Of a stretch of 64,000 nt of DNA, positions 45,074 through 54,031 are shown piece after piece (the first letter of the stretch is position 1; each line of letters starts with the position of its first letter). The translations under genes were made by a program, and so were the position numbers. Below the pieces are notes generated by a model. The model saw nothing but the letters and a program-made list of their open reading frames with translations, was not told the origin of the DNA and ran no database searches. The DNA lies in NCBI GenBank assembly GCA_030706405.1, contig JAUZOO010000003.1, forward strand, positions 310,001-374,000. The letters run 5' to 3'. Source of the DNA: Bacteroidota bacterium (GTDB lineage Bacteria; Bacteroidota; Bacteroidia; Bacteroidales; JAAUTT01).

Positions 45074-45823
45074 TTAAGCCACATTTACAATAGTCAGGGT
45101 GTTGAAGTTTCCGTTCTTCAGTGGATATTGCAACCCGTTTGTGAGCTGAAAGAACTCAATCTTCAAAAGATTGATTCTGATACCATTTCCAGCAGGTAAT
45201 GCAACCGGCGTCAGAACAACGTTGACTGCATTCAGGTCAATGACCTGGTTTTGTACATTGGTTATTTCCAAATCCGATGTACCATTTGCAAAATCAATGT
45301 TGACCATAGCTCCGGTGATGCTCAAATGAGTTGCCCCAGCTGGGTAAGCAATATCCTTTTGAGGTACCAGATTATTAATGGTAATAACTCCGGTTGCAGC
45401 ATCCACCGCAAATGCTTTGAACAATACACCGCTTAATACCGAATCGGCATTGAAGTTAAAACCATTCAAAAGAGCTTTTCCCTCTACAGTTGCTAAACCT
45501 GCAGCCGGTTGACGAGAACCTCTTACACTGGCTGCATCCAGTTTAAGCTCAGCCATCATAAGTTGAGTTACCCTCGATGCAACATAGGTATCGGATGCAT
45601 TAAGCATCAAGCTGCGGAGCGCATCCCTTAAGAATTTGCCAGCCGAACCGGCCAGACCAAATTCAGAGTTATTTTTCCGGGTACGCTCAAAGTTGGGATT
45701 ATTGGCAATTTTATCCGCCGAAATGGCGCTTTTTTCTTTTACAAGGTATTGCCCATCCTTTTTGTAGAAGGTCATGTTTCCCATGGTACCTTCTATTTTT
45801 AAAATTCCTTTTTGCTGTGCCAT
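45074..45823 (-). CDS. Conserved Bacteroidetes protein of unknown function (MAQQKG type)
   Basis: 249 aa from the ATG giving MAQQKGILKIEGTMGNMTFYKKDG; an upstream start in the same frame is less likely. The N-terminal pattern and FERTRKNNSEFGLAGSAGKFLRDALR are shared by a family common in this phylum. The C-terminal half looks like beta-sandwich. Function unknown; a structural or injected-particle protein is one possibility. First gene of a three-gene minus-strand set. Confidence 0.8.
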   Translation of the reverse strand: MAQQKGILKIEGTMGNMTFYKKDGQYLVKEKSAISADKIANNPNFERTRKNNSEFGLAGSAGKFLRDALRSLMLNASDTYVASRVTQLMMAELKLDAASVRGSRQPAAGLATVEGKALLNGFNFNADSVLSGVLFKAFAVDAATGVITINNLVPQKDIAYPAGATHLSITGAMVNIDFANGTSDLEITNVQNQVIDLNAVNVVLTPVALPAGNGIRINLLKIEFFQLTNGLQYPLKNGNFNTLTIVNVA

Positions 45824-46024
45824 ACGTAAAAAATTGGTTAAACATGACACAAAGCTACCTAGGCCTGGGGTGGATTCAAAAAGACTGCTTCCGGTTTGGT
45901 TCTGATTATAAACATTTTGCCAATATTTCCGAAATTGCAGGAATATGAAAACTGTTATCTTTGTATATGGTAAAGCCTAGTTTCCCTGGTATTAAAGCCA
46001 TATAAAAGTCATGTTAGAAACCAA

Positions 46025-46219
46025 ATGGAAACAAAACGCATTATAATTTATCCGAAGGATGTGCAACGGATAACCGGCAAGAGTGATAGATACGGACGGC
46101 AGCTGTTGGATAAAATCAGGCTGCATTTTGCAAAAGAACCTCATCAGTTTGTAAGTATAGATGAGTTTTGTCTGTTCACCGGTCTGGCCATCGAACAGGT
46201 TACTCCGTTCCTGGAATGA
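46025..46219 (+). CDS. Small conserved protein, possible DNA-binding
   Basis: 64 aa. YPKDVQRITGKSDRYGRQLLDKI and the second helix set EFCLFTGLAIEQV suggest a small helical DNA-binding protein. Similar small genes sit beside the MAQQKG-type gene elsewhere. A TATCTTTG box at 45957 lies 60 bp upstream. Confidence 0.7.
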   Translation: METKRIIIYPKDVQRITGKSDRYGRQLLDKIRLHFAKEPHQFVSIDEFCLFTGLAIEQVTPFLE

Positions 46220-46382
46220 TTAAGTTGAGCCAAACGAAGCAATACAAATCATATCAAAAACAATGCTCATTTTCAATATAATTTGGATGTTTTTAGCGCT
46301 CTTTGTATCCGAAAGTCCCAGTATTTTCATATATTTGCAATGAAATCGGAGTTCATCAAAAAGGCACGTCCTTACTCAAAAC

Positions 46383-46405
46383 AAATGAGAACTAGATAGT
46401 GAACC
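46383..46405. repeat. Right-end subterminal repeat
   Basis: Begins AAATGAGAACTA and ends GTGAACC; it matches 15662-15684 at 20 of 23 positions in the same orientation. Candidate arm site for the integrase at the right end. Confidence 0.6.
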
Positions 46406-46470
46406 CGCTGAACTTGTTCTTTACAAATTACTGATAATAAAATATTTGCAGGTGGTGAGTGTAATCGTCT

Positions 46471-46481
46471 CACCCCGACAA
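46471..46481. repeat. attR core (CACCCCGACAA)
   Basis: Exact copy of the tRNA-Pro 3' end at 15556-15566. The sequence before it is not tRNA-like, as expected for the far end of an element that integrated into the 3' end of the gene. Confidence 0.8.
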
Positions 46482-46501
46482 AATGGGTTTCGCTCGAAAC
46501 C

Positions 46502-46535
46502 AAAAGCTCTTAAATCTTAGGATTTAAGAGCTTTT
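46502..46535 (+). terminator. Displaced original tRNA-Pro terminator
   Basis: AAAAGCTCTTAAATC and GATTTAAGAGCTTTT form a perfect 15-bp stem with a 4-nt loop, then T-rich sequence. It stands about 20 bp past attR, at the same distance as the terminator past attL, and probably was the tRNA-Pro terminator before integration. Confidence 0.75.
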
Positions 46536-46612
46536 TTATTTTTTTCCTATCAATTTCAATCATACAATTTCAACGGAATGGGATCAAACCGAGAAGTTGG
46601 AGATTTGATAGT

Positions 46613-46862
46613 TTACGCATAGATTTTAGTTAAACGGAACAGGAAGAATTTAACAACTTTGACACCTCTGAAAAAAGCTTTTATCTTCGCATTGAAAGAC
46701 TCTGCCGCAGAATTCGTGCTTCAATTGTTGAATAAGTTAAACTGTTTGGTAATGCGCCTGAATGGAACGGGAAATCATTTGAAAGGATCCAAACCCGAAT
46801 TTTCCTACTTTGTCATACCATTGGGCTAACCGGGTAAAAGCAGCGCCCTTATCTGTAATTTT
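46613..46862 (-). pseudogene. ISL3-family transposase C-terminal remnant, frameshifted
   Basis: On the minus strand an open stretch begins KITDKGAAFTRLAQWYDKV and leads into SFQMISRSIQAHYQTV; after a frame shift it goes on as NSAAESFNAKIKAFFRGV and KFFLFRLTKIYA, ending at a TAA (46613-46615). This is the typical end of ISL3/DDE transposases of this phylum. The N-terminal two thirds are missing and the frame is broken, so it is dead. Confidence 0.75.
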
Positions 46863-46933
46863 CTCGGATCAAGGAGAGTCTGTCGAAAAAGTTAAACTTG
46901 ACTCCAAAACCTTGTCAATCAATATAAATAAAA

Positions 46934-46957
46934 AGAGCCACTCGTCTGAGTGGCTCT
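46934..46957 (-). terminator. tRNA-Arg terminator
   Basis: AGAGCCACTC and GAGTGGCTCT form a 10-bp stem with GTCT loop; on the minus strand a T-rich run follows. It lies 4 bp past the tRNA-Arg 3' end. Confidence 0.8.
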
Positions 46958-46961
46958 CTGT

Positions 46962-47034
46962 GGACCCGGAGGAATTCGAATCCCCAACCTTCTGATCCGT
47001 AGTCAGATGCTCTATCCAATTAAGCTACGGGTCC
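46962..47034 (-). tRNA. tRNA-Arg (ACG)
   Basis: On the minus strand the acceptor stem is GGACCCG/CGGGTCC, the anticodon loop is CTACGGA (anticodon ACG) and the T arm GATTCGAATTC. CCA is not encoded. Confidence 0.95.
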
Positions 47035-47267
47035 TGATTGCGGGTGCAAAGATATGTAAAAGTTTGAAACTACATACTCCATAAACAAAAAAATATTCAT
47101 TTTCTGTTTAAATAAGTAGCAAAATGCTGAATATAAGCAGAATAAAAATTCAACTTTTTTAACACTACTTAAGCAAAAAAGACATTAACACATATTTCAT
47201 AGATTCTTCACTATCATTCGGCATAATTAAGTAACTTTAATCTTTAAATCATTAAACAGTTTATATT

Positions 47268-50051
47268 ATGAAAAAAGCCCTTAAAGTAACTTTAATTGTA
47301 GTAGCTGCAATATTTGTAATATTACTCACGGCTCCTGTATTCTTCAAAAAACCAATTCAGAATATCGTTGAAAAAGAAATCAATAAATCGATAAACGCTT
47401 CTGTAAAATTTAGCGACTTCAAACTATCGTTCATCTGGGGTTTCCCCAACGTTTACCTTGCCATGAAAGACTTTACTATCGTCGGTAAAGACGAATTTGC
47501 CAAAGACACGCTCATGTCATTTAAGTCGTTCAGCGCAAAAGTTGACTTAATCAGTGCCCTTGGGATGAAAAACATTAAAGTAATATCTGTTTATCTCGAC
47601 CACCCGCGCATTTCGGCCAAAGAATTAAAAGATGGCAAGGTCAACTGGAATATTATGAAAGAGACCGGTGAGAAAGAAACGAAAACAAGCGAAGGAAAAC
47701 CGGTCGATTTCAATGCCAACCTTAAAAAGATTGAAATTGCACATGCTTTTATCAAATACCAAAACGATAGCACGAACATGAGCGCTGAAATCAACGATTT
47801 CAATTTTCTTCTGTCCGGCGATTTTTCTTCGAAAAAAACCGATCTGAAAATAAAAACCTCTGTCGAAGCGCTCGATTTTATTATGAGCGGCATCAAATAC
47901 CTCAAAAAAACCAAAATTGAAGTTAACACCGAAGTTGGCGCTGATTTCGATCAGGCTCTGTACACCATAAAAAACAATGAAATCAAGATTAACGAATTAG
48001 TTCTGGGCATCGAAGGTTCGCTAAAAATGCCCAAAGATGCCTACGTTGTCGACATGAAATTTAAAACACAGAAAGCTGACTTTAAAACGCTATTATCAAT
48101 GGTTCCTGCCGTTTACATGAAAGATTTCGAATCGGTAAAAACCGCCGGAAACTTAAAACTCGACGGGTATGTGAAAGGAACCTACAATGGTAAAACAATG
48201 CCAAACGTTGGACTTAACCTGATTGTCGAAAACGCCATGTTTAAGTATCCTAAATTACCAAAATCGGCAAACAACATTAACGTTGATATGAAATTGTTTT
48301 ACGACGGCGTTCAGACGGACAACACCACTGTTGATATTAACAAATTTCACATCGAAATGGCCGGAAATCCGTTCGACGCTGAGATGCACATCAAAACGCC
48401 CATCAGCGATATGAACATTGCCGGAAACATTGAAGGTAGAATCAACTTTACCAGCATTGCCGACGTAGTTCCGCTCGACAGCATGAAACTTAAAGGCCTT
48501 CTGGACGCAAACCTTAACTTCCAAGGCCGTATGTCATCGATAAAACGTAATAAATACGAAGAATTTAAGGCCGACGGAACAGCTAAACTTTCAAACTTCG
48601 AATTCTCAAGTAAGGATTTTCCTCAAGGCATAAAAATAACAGCCGCCAATATGGTATTCTCTCCCAAATTTGTAGACCTCACTTCATTCGATTCGAAAGT
48701 TGGTAAAAGTGACTTTAAACTAAACGGAAAACTCGAAAAATTTATTCCTTATTTTTTCGGGAAAGACACCATTATTGGCTCGTTAAATCTGACTTCGTCC
48801 TTAATTGACGTGAACGAACTGATGGGTCCCGCCAAAAAGCCACAAACCACTAAAAAAGATACTACTCCGCTCTCATTATTTGAAGTTCCTAAAAATGTCA
48901 ACTTTGCCTTCAACTCAAAAATCGGGCAGGTTAATTATGACAAACTAAAAATCAATGACATTGCAGGAGCCATTATCATCAGAGGAGGTAAGGTAATGTT
49001 AAAGAATACCGCTATGAAACTTCTCCAAGGAAGCGCTGTAATGAGCGGGCAGTATAATACTCAGGACATCAAAAAACCGTTCTTCGACTTCGCAATGAAC
49101 TTAAAAGACATTGATATTCCATCTGCCTATACAGCCTTTAACACGGTTGAAAAACTAGCTCCAATTGCCAAAAATTGCAAAGGCCAAATCTCTTCCGATC
49201 TGACAATCACAAGTCAAATGGATAACCACATGATGCCCGTTTATAACACCATGAGCGGCAAAGGGCGATTAATTTCAAAAAGCATTGCAATTTCGAACTC
49301 CGAAGCACTAAATAAAATTGCCGACGTAATAAAGAATAACAAATTCCGTAACCCAACCCTATCCGATATTGATGTGAGTTTTGAAATTAAAAACGGGCGT
49401 GTTTCTATAAAGCCTGTCGACACCAAATTAGGTAACTACAAGCTCAATTTTAGCGGAGACCAAGGAATCATGGACCAAACACTAAACTACGTTATAAAAG
49501 CCGCCATTCCGCGCGCAGAACTAGGAAGTGCCGCCAATGCTTTAGTCGATAAGTTATCGGGCAGTTCTATTGCAAAAGGGCTTAACATTAAACCTAGCGA
49601 TTTTATAAATGCCAATATCGGATTAGGTGGAACTTTTACCAAACCTCAGATAAAGCTTCTTTTAAAAGATAACTCGCAGAACGCTACCCAAGGAGCCAAA
49701 GATGCGCTAAAAGCCGCTGCCGACAGCAAAATACAGGAAGCCAAACAGCAAATGTCGCAAAAAGCTAAAGAGCAGGCAGACAAACTAATTAAAAACGCCG
49801 AAGCCGAAGCTCAAAAAATTCGTGACGCGGCCAAGACAGCCGCCGATGCAACTCGTAAGGAATCAAATGCAGCTGCAGACAAAATGGTTAATGAGACTAA
49901 GAACCCATTAGCTAAAATTGCGGTTCAAAAAGCTGCTGATAAACTTAAAAAAGAAGGAGAAGCCAAAGCTCAGAAGATAGAAGAAGAAGGAAACACTAAA
50001 GCTGACGCTCTGATTAACAAAGCTAAAGAAGAAGCCGCTAAAATTAAATAG
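47268..50051 (+). CDS. AsmA family outer-envelope biogenesis protein
   Basis: 927 aa. N-terminal helix (about 5-27) anchors the protein; the bulk is AsmA-like beta-groove sequence (SVKFSDFKLSFIWGFPNVYLAMKDFTI; AsmA_2 C-terminal part about 640-790). Proteins of this type bridge the envelope and move phospholipids to the outer membrane. The last 110 residues are a Lys/Ala/Glu-rich coiled coil (about 815-927), an unusual tail compared with standard AsmA. Confidence 0.88.
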   Translation: MKKALKVTLIVVAAIFVILLTAPVFFKKPIQNIVEKEINKSINASVKFSDFKLSFIWGFPNVYLAMKDFTIVGKDEFAKDTLMSFKSFSAKVDLISALGMKNIKVISVYLDHPRISAKELKDGKVNWNIMKETGEKETKTSEGKPVDFNANLKKIEIAHAFIKYQNDSTNMSAEINDFNFLLSGDFSSKKTDLKIKTSVEALDFIMSGIKYLKKTKIEVNTEVGADFDQALYTIKNNEIKINELVLGIEGSLKMPKDAYVVDMKFKTQKADFKTLLSMVPAVYMKDFESVKTAGNLKLDGYVKGTYNGKTMPNVGLNLIVENAMFKYPKLPKSANNINVDMKLFYDGVQTDNTTVDINKFHIEMAGNPFDAEMHIKTPISDMNIAGNIEGRINFTSIADVVPLDSMKLKGLLDANLNFQGRMSSIKRNKYEEFKADGTAKLSNFEFSSKDFPQGIKITAANMVFSPKFVDLTSFDSKVGKSDFKLNGKLEKFIPYFFGKDTIIGSLNLTSSLIDVNELMGPAKKPQTTKKDTTPLSLFEVPKNVNFAFNSKIGQVNYDKLKINDIAGAIIIRGGKVMLKNTAMKLLQGSAVMSGQYNTQDIKKPFFDFAMNLKDIDIPSAYTAFNTVEKLAPIAKNCKGQISSDLTITSQMDNHMMPVYNTMSGKGRLISKSIAISNSEALNKIADVIKNNKFRNPTLSDIDVSFEIKNGRVSIKPVDTKLGNYKLNFSGDQGIMDQTLNYVIKAAIPRAELGSAANALVDKLSGSSIAKGLNIKPSDFINANIGLGGTFTKPQIKLLLKDNSQNATQGAKDALKAAADSKIQEAKQQMSQKAKEQADKLIKNAEAEAQKIRDAAKTAADATRKESNAAADKMVNETKNPLAKIAVQKAADKLKKEGEAKAQKIEEEGNTKADALINKAKEEAAKIK

Positions 50052-50074
50052 ACAGATAGCTGTTAGTTATTCAT

Positions 50075-50114
50075 AAAAAGGTCTCTTTTATAAGCTTATA
50101 AAAGAGACCTTTTT
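50075..50114 (+). terminator. Terminator after AsmA-like gene
   Basis: AAAAAGGTCTCTTTTATAAG and its mirror form a 20-bp perfect palindrome with T5 at the end. Confidence 0.85.
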
Positions 50115-50244
50115 ATGACTTACATTAATTCAGTCATTATGTAACCTCTGACTACGTTAAAATTTAATCACTCTTTCAATAATCACTTATACGAACTATA
50201 GGAAATAACTATGCTATTTTCTATTCCAAACATTATTCTAATAA

Positions 50245-50269
50245 AAAAGGAGCCTTTCGGGCTCCTTTT
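50245..50269 (-). terminator. rplS terminator
   Basis: AAAAGGAGCC and GGCTCCTTTT form a stem with a TTTCG loop; on the minus strand T-rich sequence follows. It lies 22 bp past the rplS stop. Confidence 0.85.
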
Positions 50270-50290
50270 AATATCTTGCTATAACCAAAA

Positions 50291-50650
50291 TTAGTTATTG
50301 GAAACAACTTTCTTTTCCTGAATTCTGGCTTTCTTACCGGTAAGATTACGGAGATAGAAAATCTTAGCTCTGCGCACTTTACCAATTTTGTTTACTTCAA
50401 TTTTATCGATAAAAGGCGAATTTGCGGGGAAAATCCTCTCAACGCCAACGTCGCCCGACATTTTCCTTACTGTAAATGTAGCAGTGTGTCCAACACCCTT
50501 TTTCTGAATGACCACACCTCTGTACTGCTGAATACGTTCTTTGTTACCTTCTACAATTTTATAGTGTACAGTGATTGTATCACCGGCTTTGAAGGCGGGA
50601 ACTTCTTTATTATCAGCAAACAAATTATTAACAATTTTCATTAAGTCCAT
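50291..50650 (-). CDS. rplS: 50S ribosomal protein L19
   Basis: 119 aa from the ATG that gives [11 protein letters not shown]; a longer frame adds 14 unlikely residues. L19 sits at the 30S-50S interface. Core [44 protein letters not shown] and [23 protein letters not shown] are typical. Confidence 0.97.
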   Translation of the reverse strand: MDLMKIVNNLFADNKEVPAFKAGDTITVHYKIVEGNKERIQQYRGVVIQKKGVGHTATFTVRKMSGDVGVERIFPANSPFIDKIEVNKIGKVRRAKIFYLRNLTGKKARIQEKKVVSNN

Positions 50651-50753
50651 CACTGTAATATTTGAATGTTTGTTTTTTATAACAGACCGCAAAAGTATAA
50701 CAATTTTTGAATTTGTAGTAATTTAAGCGGGAAATATTTATTGTTTTTACCTG

Positions 50754-52409
50754 TTAATGCGATTTACCAGTCACTCTTAGTTTATTCCCGGTCCCTTCCA
50801 CAATCTTCCGTAGCCAAGTATCCGGATATCCAGGTTGGAGGGGCGCTACTGGCATATTATACTTATTCCTTAGAAATTTCCCATCTTTCTCCTTTTTAAT
50901 ATTGCCATCAATATATTTAACCAAAAGATAATGACTCAATTCTTTCCATCGATAAACCGTCTGATTTCCGGCATTTACAGAATAACCTGTGAGGTATTTT
51001 ACTGCTTCAGCAGGATTGGTTCTATATAACGAAAGAGCTTTTTTATCGACCTTTGATGTGTTATTTATATAAGTTGATTCCAATACTGATTGAACCTTTT
51101 TAACATCCTCAATCATCACATTGTACCTCAGATAACAAAAATTGGCCACATAATTAAATACCCAAAACGCTGAATTATCCGAATAAGTGAGCATATCTCC
51201 ATTGCCCACGGCAAATGTTTGTGGGACTTTAGTCATACAAGTATACATCGGAGAATAGACGGTACTAGCAGCATCGTCAACCCCAAACCAAATAATTCCT
51301 CCTATTTTATCGGGTAGCCACGACCGGCACTGGGCTACAAATGAAAAACCGGTTTGTTGGGTAGCTGTAGCGCGTTCGTTACAATATTCAACGCTATCTA
51401 CCTTCCACGTTAACGGACGCCAACGATAAGGCAAACCAAACGGACCGGCTCCTGGATCTTTGGTCATATCAAGTTCCGTACCCTCTAAATGGTCGCGCAT
51501 AAACCCCATCATATCCTGAAGAGTCACCTTTTTATCCGGTTTAACCCACAAAGGCAAGCGATTTTGTATATTCGAACCTTTTACATAATCAAAATAGCGC
51601 TCCATATCGCTATTCACTTTCCGAAACATACTCCACACCCGAACTTCACAAAAGCGCACACTCTCGAAGTTTAATGGGGCATAAGCATCAGCGAAGCTAA
51701 AATCTTTATCCTCGCCCTTAAAATATCCTTTTTCTTTAGCTAACGAAATCACATCCGGGGCATAAAGGCATTCGGTGGTATCATTGAGTGGAAAACTGGT
51801 AATACGCGCCTGATTAGCATGGCCCGACACATATCCGTCGGGAATACGACGAGCAACCCACAAAGCACCCTTTCGTCCACTTCCCTTCCCTACCATCTCA
51901 AGTATCCAGGCTTCGTTTTTATCGGCTACCGAAAACGATTCGCCCTCGCTGGCATAACCATATTCAGCAACAAGACTCGTCATAACATGAATAGCCTGCC
52001 GTGCCGATTTCGAACGCTGAAGAGCTATATATATAAGACTTCCGTAATCAATTATTGCCGATGTATCAACAAGTTCTTCACGGCCGCCAAAAGTGGTTTC
52101 TCCAATAGTCACCTGAAATTCGTTCATATTACCTATTACATTATAGGTATGACGAGCCTGTTTTATTTTTCCCAGCGGCTTGCCAGTATCCCATTCTACT
52201 ACATTTAACATTGAACCGTTGGGATAATTTCTGGCCGGATAATGATAAAGTTCTCCATATAATACATGTGAATCGGCAGCATAGGTAACCATGACAGAGC
52301 CATCGGCCGAAGCCCCACGGGTTACAATATAATTAGTACAAGCCTCGACTGAAGTGTAAAATACAAAAAAACAAAGATTTAACCCTAAAAACAGCACTAT
52401 TTTTCTCAT
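50754..52409 (-). CDS. C69-family dipeptidase, exported
   Basis: 551 aa. A signal peptide precedes Cys24; cleavage exposes CTNYIVTRGASADGS, the N-terminal nucleophile start of C69 (PepD-like) peptidases. LYGELYHYPARN, GGREELVDTSAIIDYGSLIYIALQRSKSARQAI and ADKNEAWILEMVGKGSGR are family blocks. It hydrolyses dipeptides in the periplasm. Confidence 0.93.
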   Translation of the reverse strand: MRKIVLFLGLNLCFFVFYTSVEACTNYIVTRGASADGSVMVTYAADSHVLYGELYHYPARNYPNGSMLNVVEWDTGKPLGKIKQARHTYNVIGNMNEFQVTIGETTFGGREELVDTSAIIDYGSLIYIALQRSKSARQAIHVMTSLVAEYGYASEGESFSVADKNEAWILEMVGKGSGRKGALWVARRIPDGYVSGHANQARITSFPLNDTTECLYAPDVISLAKEKGYFKGEDKDFSFADAYAPLNFESVRFCEVRVWSMFRKVNSDMERYFDYVKGSNIQNRLPLWVKPDKKVTLQDMMGFMRDHLEGTELDMTKDPGAGPFGLPYRWRPLTWKVDSVEYCNERATATQQTGFSFVAQCRSWLPDKIGGIIWFGVDDAASTVYSPMYTCMTKVPQTFAVGNGDMLTYSDNSAFWVFNYVANFCYLRYNVMIEDVKKVQSVLESTYINNTSKVDKKALSLYRTNPAEAVKYLTGYSVNAGNQTVYRWKELSHYLLVKYIDGNIKKEKDGKFLRNKYNMPVAPLQPGYPDTWLRKIVEGTGNKLRVTGKSH

Positions 52410-52665
52410 GTTTACAAAAGTTTTTGTGCCTTCAAATATATTATTTCGTATCTTTTAAAAAGATGACTTATTTCCAATAACCTCAAATTCGAATTCTACC
52501 TATTGTTAAAAAGCACAGTCCAATTTTTCCTTAAACTTTCCTTTACAAATATAACGCACTAATAATAAGATGTTTAATTTTAAAAAAGCAACGTTTTATT
52601 AATGACTTAACATAAACTTAACAATTACTTAAACTTAAAATTAGAAATAATTTAAAAACAGCCTG

Positions 52666-52673
52666 TATCTTTG
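52666..52673 (+). promoter_or_regulatory. -7 box TATCTTTG of small RNA
   Basis: TATCTTTG is a full match to TAnnTTTG. There is no protein gene on this strand downstream until past the terminator. Confidence 0.55.
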
Positions 52674-52679
52674 TATCAG

Positions 52680-52936
52680 AATTCAAAAGCAATATAGCCG
52701 AAGAAATTAACAGACACTATTTCGAGAGGCGTTACGAAATGCACGAATAGCATTCCAATAAAAACACTGATGTCAGGTGTTTGATTCAATCAGTTTATTT
52801 TTATATATTTATATATAACAAAACAATATTAAGGTTAGTAGTGTTTTTCTCATAAATTAGGTAGTTAGTTAGTAGTTGTAAATGTTAGTAATGTGGTAAA
52901 AGAGGACCGTTCGGGAGAACCGTCCTCTTTCTTTTT
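52680..52936 (+). ncRNA. Candidate intergenic small RNA
   Basis: A consensus promoter box at 52666 and a strong terminator at 52898-52936 enclose about 257 nt with no ORF: the few ATGs meet stops within five codons. Inside, AATGC/GCATT (about 52739-52756) and AAACAC/GTGTTT (about 52766-52785) form local hairpins. I do not recognise the family. Confidence 0.5.
52898..52936 (+). terminator. Terminator of candidate small RNA (also anmK side)
   Basis: AAAGAGGAC and GTCCTCTTT pair, with a GTTC/GAAC extension in the loop, followed by CTTTTT. Strong rho-independent form. Confidence 0.8.
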
Positions 52937-52963
52937 GTGGTTTCACAAATATGGTGAAAAAAA

Positions 52964-54028
52964 TTATTCTACCAAATAAATAACGCCTCCGCAATTATCT
53001 TTTTTTGCTCCGGTAACAGAATTCAAACAATTATTCTCATTTCTATACCTCTTTAATCCCAAAAAGGCAAAAATCAGCGCTTCCTTAAAATCAATAATTT
53101 CACAAGTTGGTACACAAATTTCAACTTCAAAGTGTTGGCAAAACAACTCCATAATATACTGATTATGAGCTCCACCTCCGGTTATCAAAACATTTTTTCT
53201 GTTTCCCCGTATTACATTTTGACATTGCACAACAATATGTTTGTAAAAAGTATGCAAGGCATCTTCCAACGAAAGATTGTATTTATATATAATAGGTAAT
53301 AACTGTGCCAGAACCCACTCTTTCCCTAATGATTTAGGCCCAGCCTGACGATAAAAATCTAATTGATTCAGCTCTTCCAACAATGGCTGACAAACGACAC
53401 CATTACGAGCTAAACTTCCCTCGGGGTCGTAACTCAGGTTGCGCTCTTTTACCAGATGATTAATGACAATGTTAACCGGGCAAATATCGAAGGCCTCGCG
53501 TTGCCCGCTGTCCGTGTCGTACGAAACATTTGCAAATCCGCCAAGATTTAGACAATAGTCATACTCTGAAAACAAAAGTTTGTCACCAATAGGAACTAAT
53601 GGAGCCCCCTGTCCTCCAAAGGCTACATCAAGCGAACGAAAATCGCACACTGTAGTGATACCGGTTTGGGCTGCAATATTGGCTCCATTGCCAATTTGCA
53701 GGGTAAATCCCAGATGTGGCTGATGAAAGATTGTTTGCCCATGAGATGCTATAAAATCAACCGGAACAAGACAATCTTCCATAAACCTGTTTACAAAAGA
53801 GGCGGATAAACTGCCAAAATCATTATGTAAGAGCATTAAATCAAGGCCAGAGAGATTTTCTGCTTGCGAAAGTCTGTCCTTCCATTCCGGAGAATAAGGA
53901 TAGGTAACGGCCCGTTCAATAGCATATTTCCATTTTCCATCCTCTAATTCAAATGTACACTGGGCAATATCCATACCATCAAGAGAGGTTCCTGACATCA
54001 AACCTAATACCCGGTAAAAATTTATCAT
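52964..54028 (-). CDS. anmK: Anhydro-N-acetylmuramic acid kinase
   Basis: 354 aa. Phosphorylates and opens 1,6-anhydro-MurNAc in peptidoglycan recycling. LMSGTSLDGMDIA (phosphate/substrate loop near the N-terminus), FIASHGQTIFHQP, VCDFRSLDVAFGGQGAPLVP and LITGGGAHNQYIM are the family motifs. Its neighbour upstream is a murein-type peptidase, 3 bp away, so they form a unit. Confidence 0.97.
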   Translation of the reverse strand: MINFYRVLGLMSGTSLDGMDIAQCTFELEDGKWKYAIERAVTYPYSPEWKDRLSQAENLSGLDLMLLHNDFGSLSASFVNRFMEDCLVPVDFIASHGQTIFHQPHLGFTLQIGNGANIAAQTGITTVCDFRSLDVAFGGQGAPLVPIGDKLLFSEYDYCLNLGGFANVSYDTDSGQREAFDICPVNIVINHLVKERNLSYDPEGSLARNGVVCQPLLEELNQLDFYRQAGPKSLGKEWVLAQLLPIIYKYNLSLEDALHTFYKHIVVQCQNVIRGNRKNVLITGGGAHNQYIMELFCQHFEVEICVPTCEIIDFKEALIFAFLGLKRYRNENNCLNSVTGAKKDNCGGVIYLVE

Positions 54029-54031
54029 GTC

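Larger units (their letters stand above)
15567..46481. mobile_element. Fluoride-response integrative element in tRNA-Pro, about 30.9 kb
   Basis: Bounded by two copies of the tRNA-Pro 3' core. It carries a tyrosine recombinase next to attL, 20/23-identical subterminal repeats at both ends, an excisionase-like protein, RteC and a DnaC-like ATPase. Cargo includes three fluoride riboswitches, crcB, enolase, antiporters and phosphatases. I see no relaxase, coupling protein or conjugation (tra) genes, so it is better described as a mobilisable or degraded island than a full conjugative transposon. Confidence 0.85.
46220..46961. other. Right end of element and chromosomal junction
   Basis: Holds the right arm-like repeat (46383-46405), the att core (46471-46481), a terminator (46502-46535) and an ISL3-type transposase remnant on the minus strand. 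No intact gene is visible. Confidence 0.7.
52410..52963. other. 554 bp gap with a likely small RNA gene
   Basis: Between divergent C69 dipeptidase and convergent anmK. No ORF of note. AT-rich left half, then a strong promoter box and a structured stretch ending in a terminator. Confidence 0.6.

Noticed and set aside
15567-46481. Full conjugative transposon (CTnDOT-like)
   Set aside because: RteC, integrase and Xis-like genes are present but no relaxase, coupling protein or tra genes were found.
46810-46995. Open frame running into tRNA-Arg
   Set aside because: Antisense to the tRNA and made of terminator and transposase-scar sequence; not a gene.
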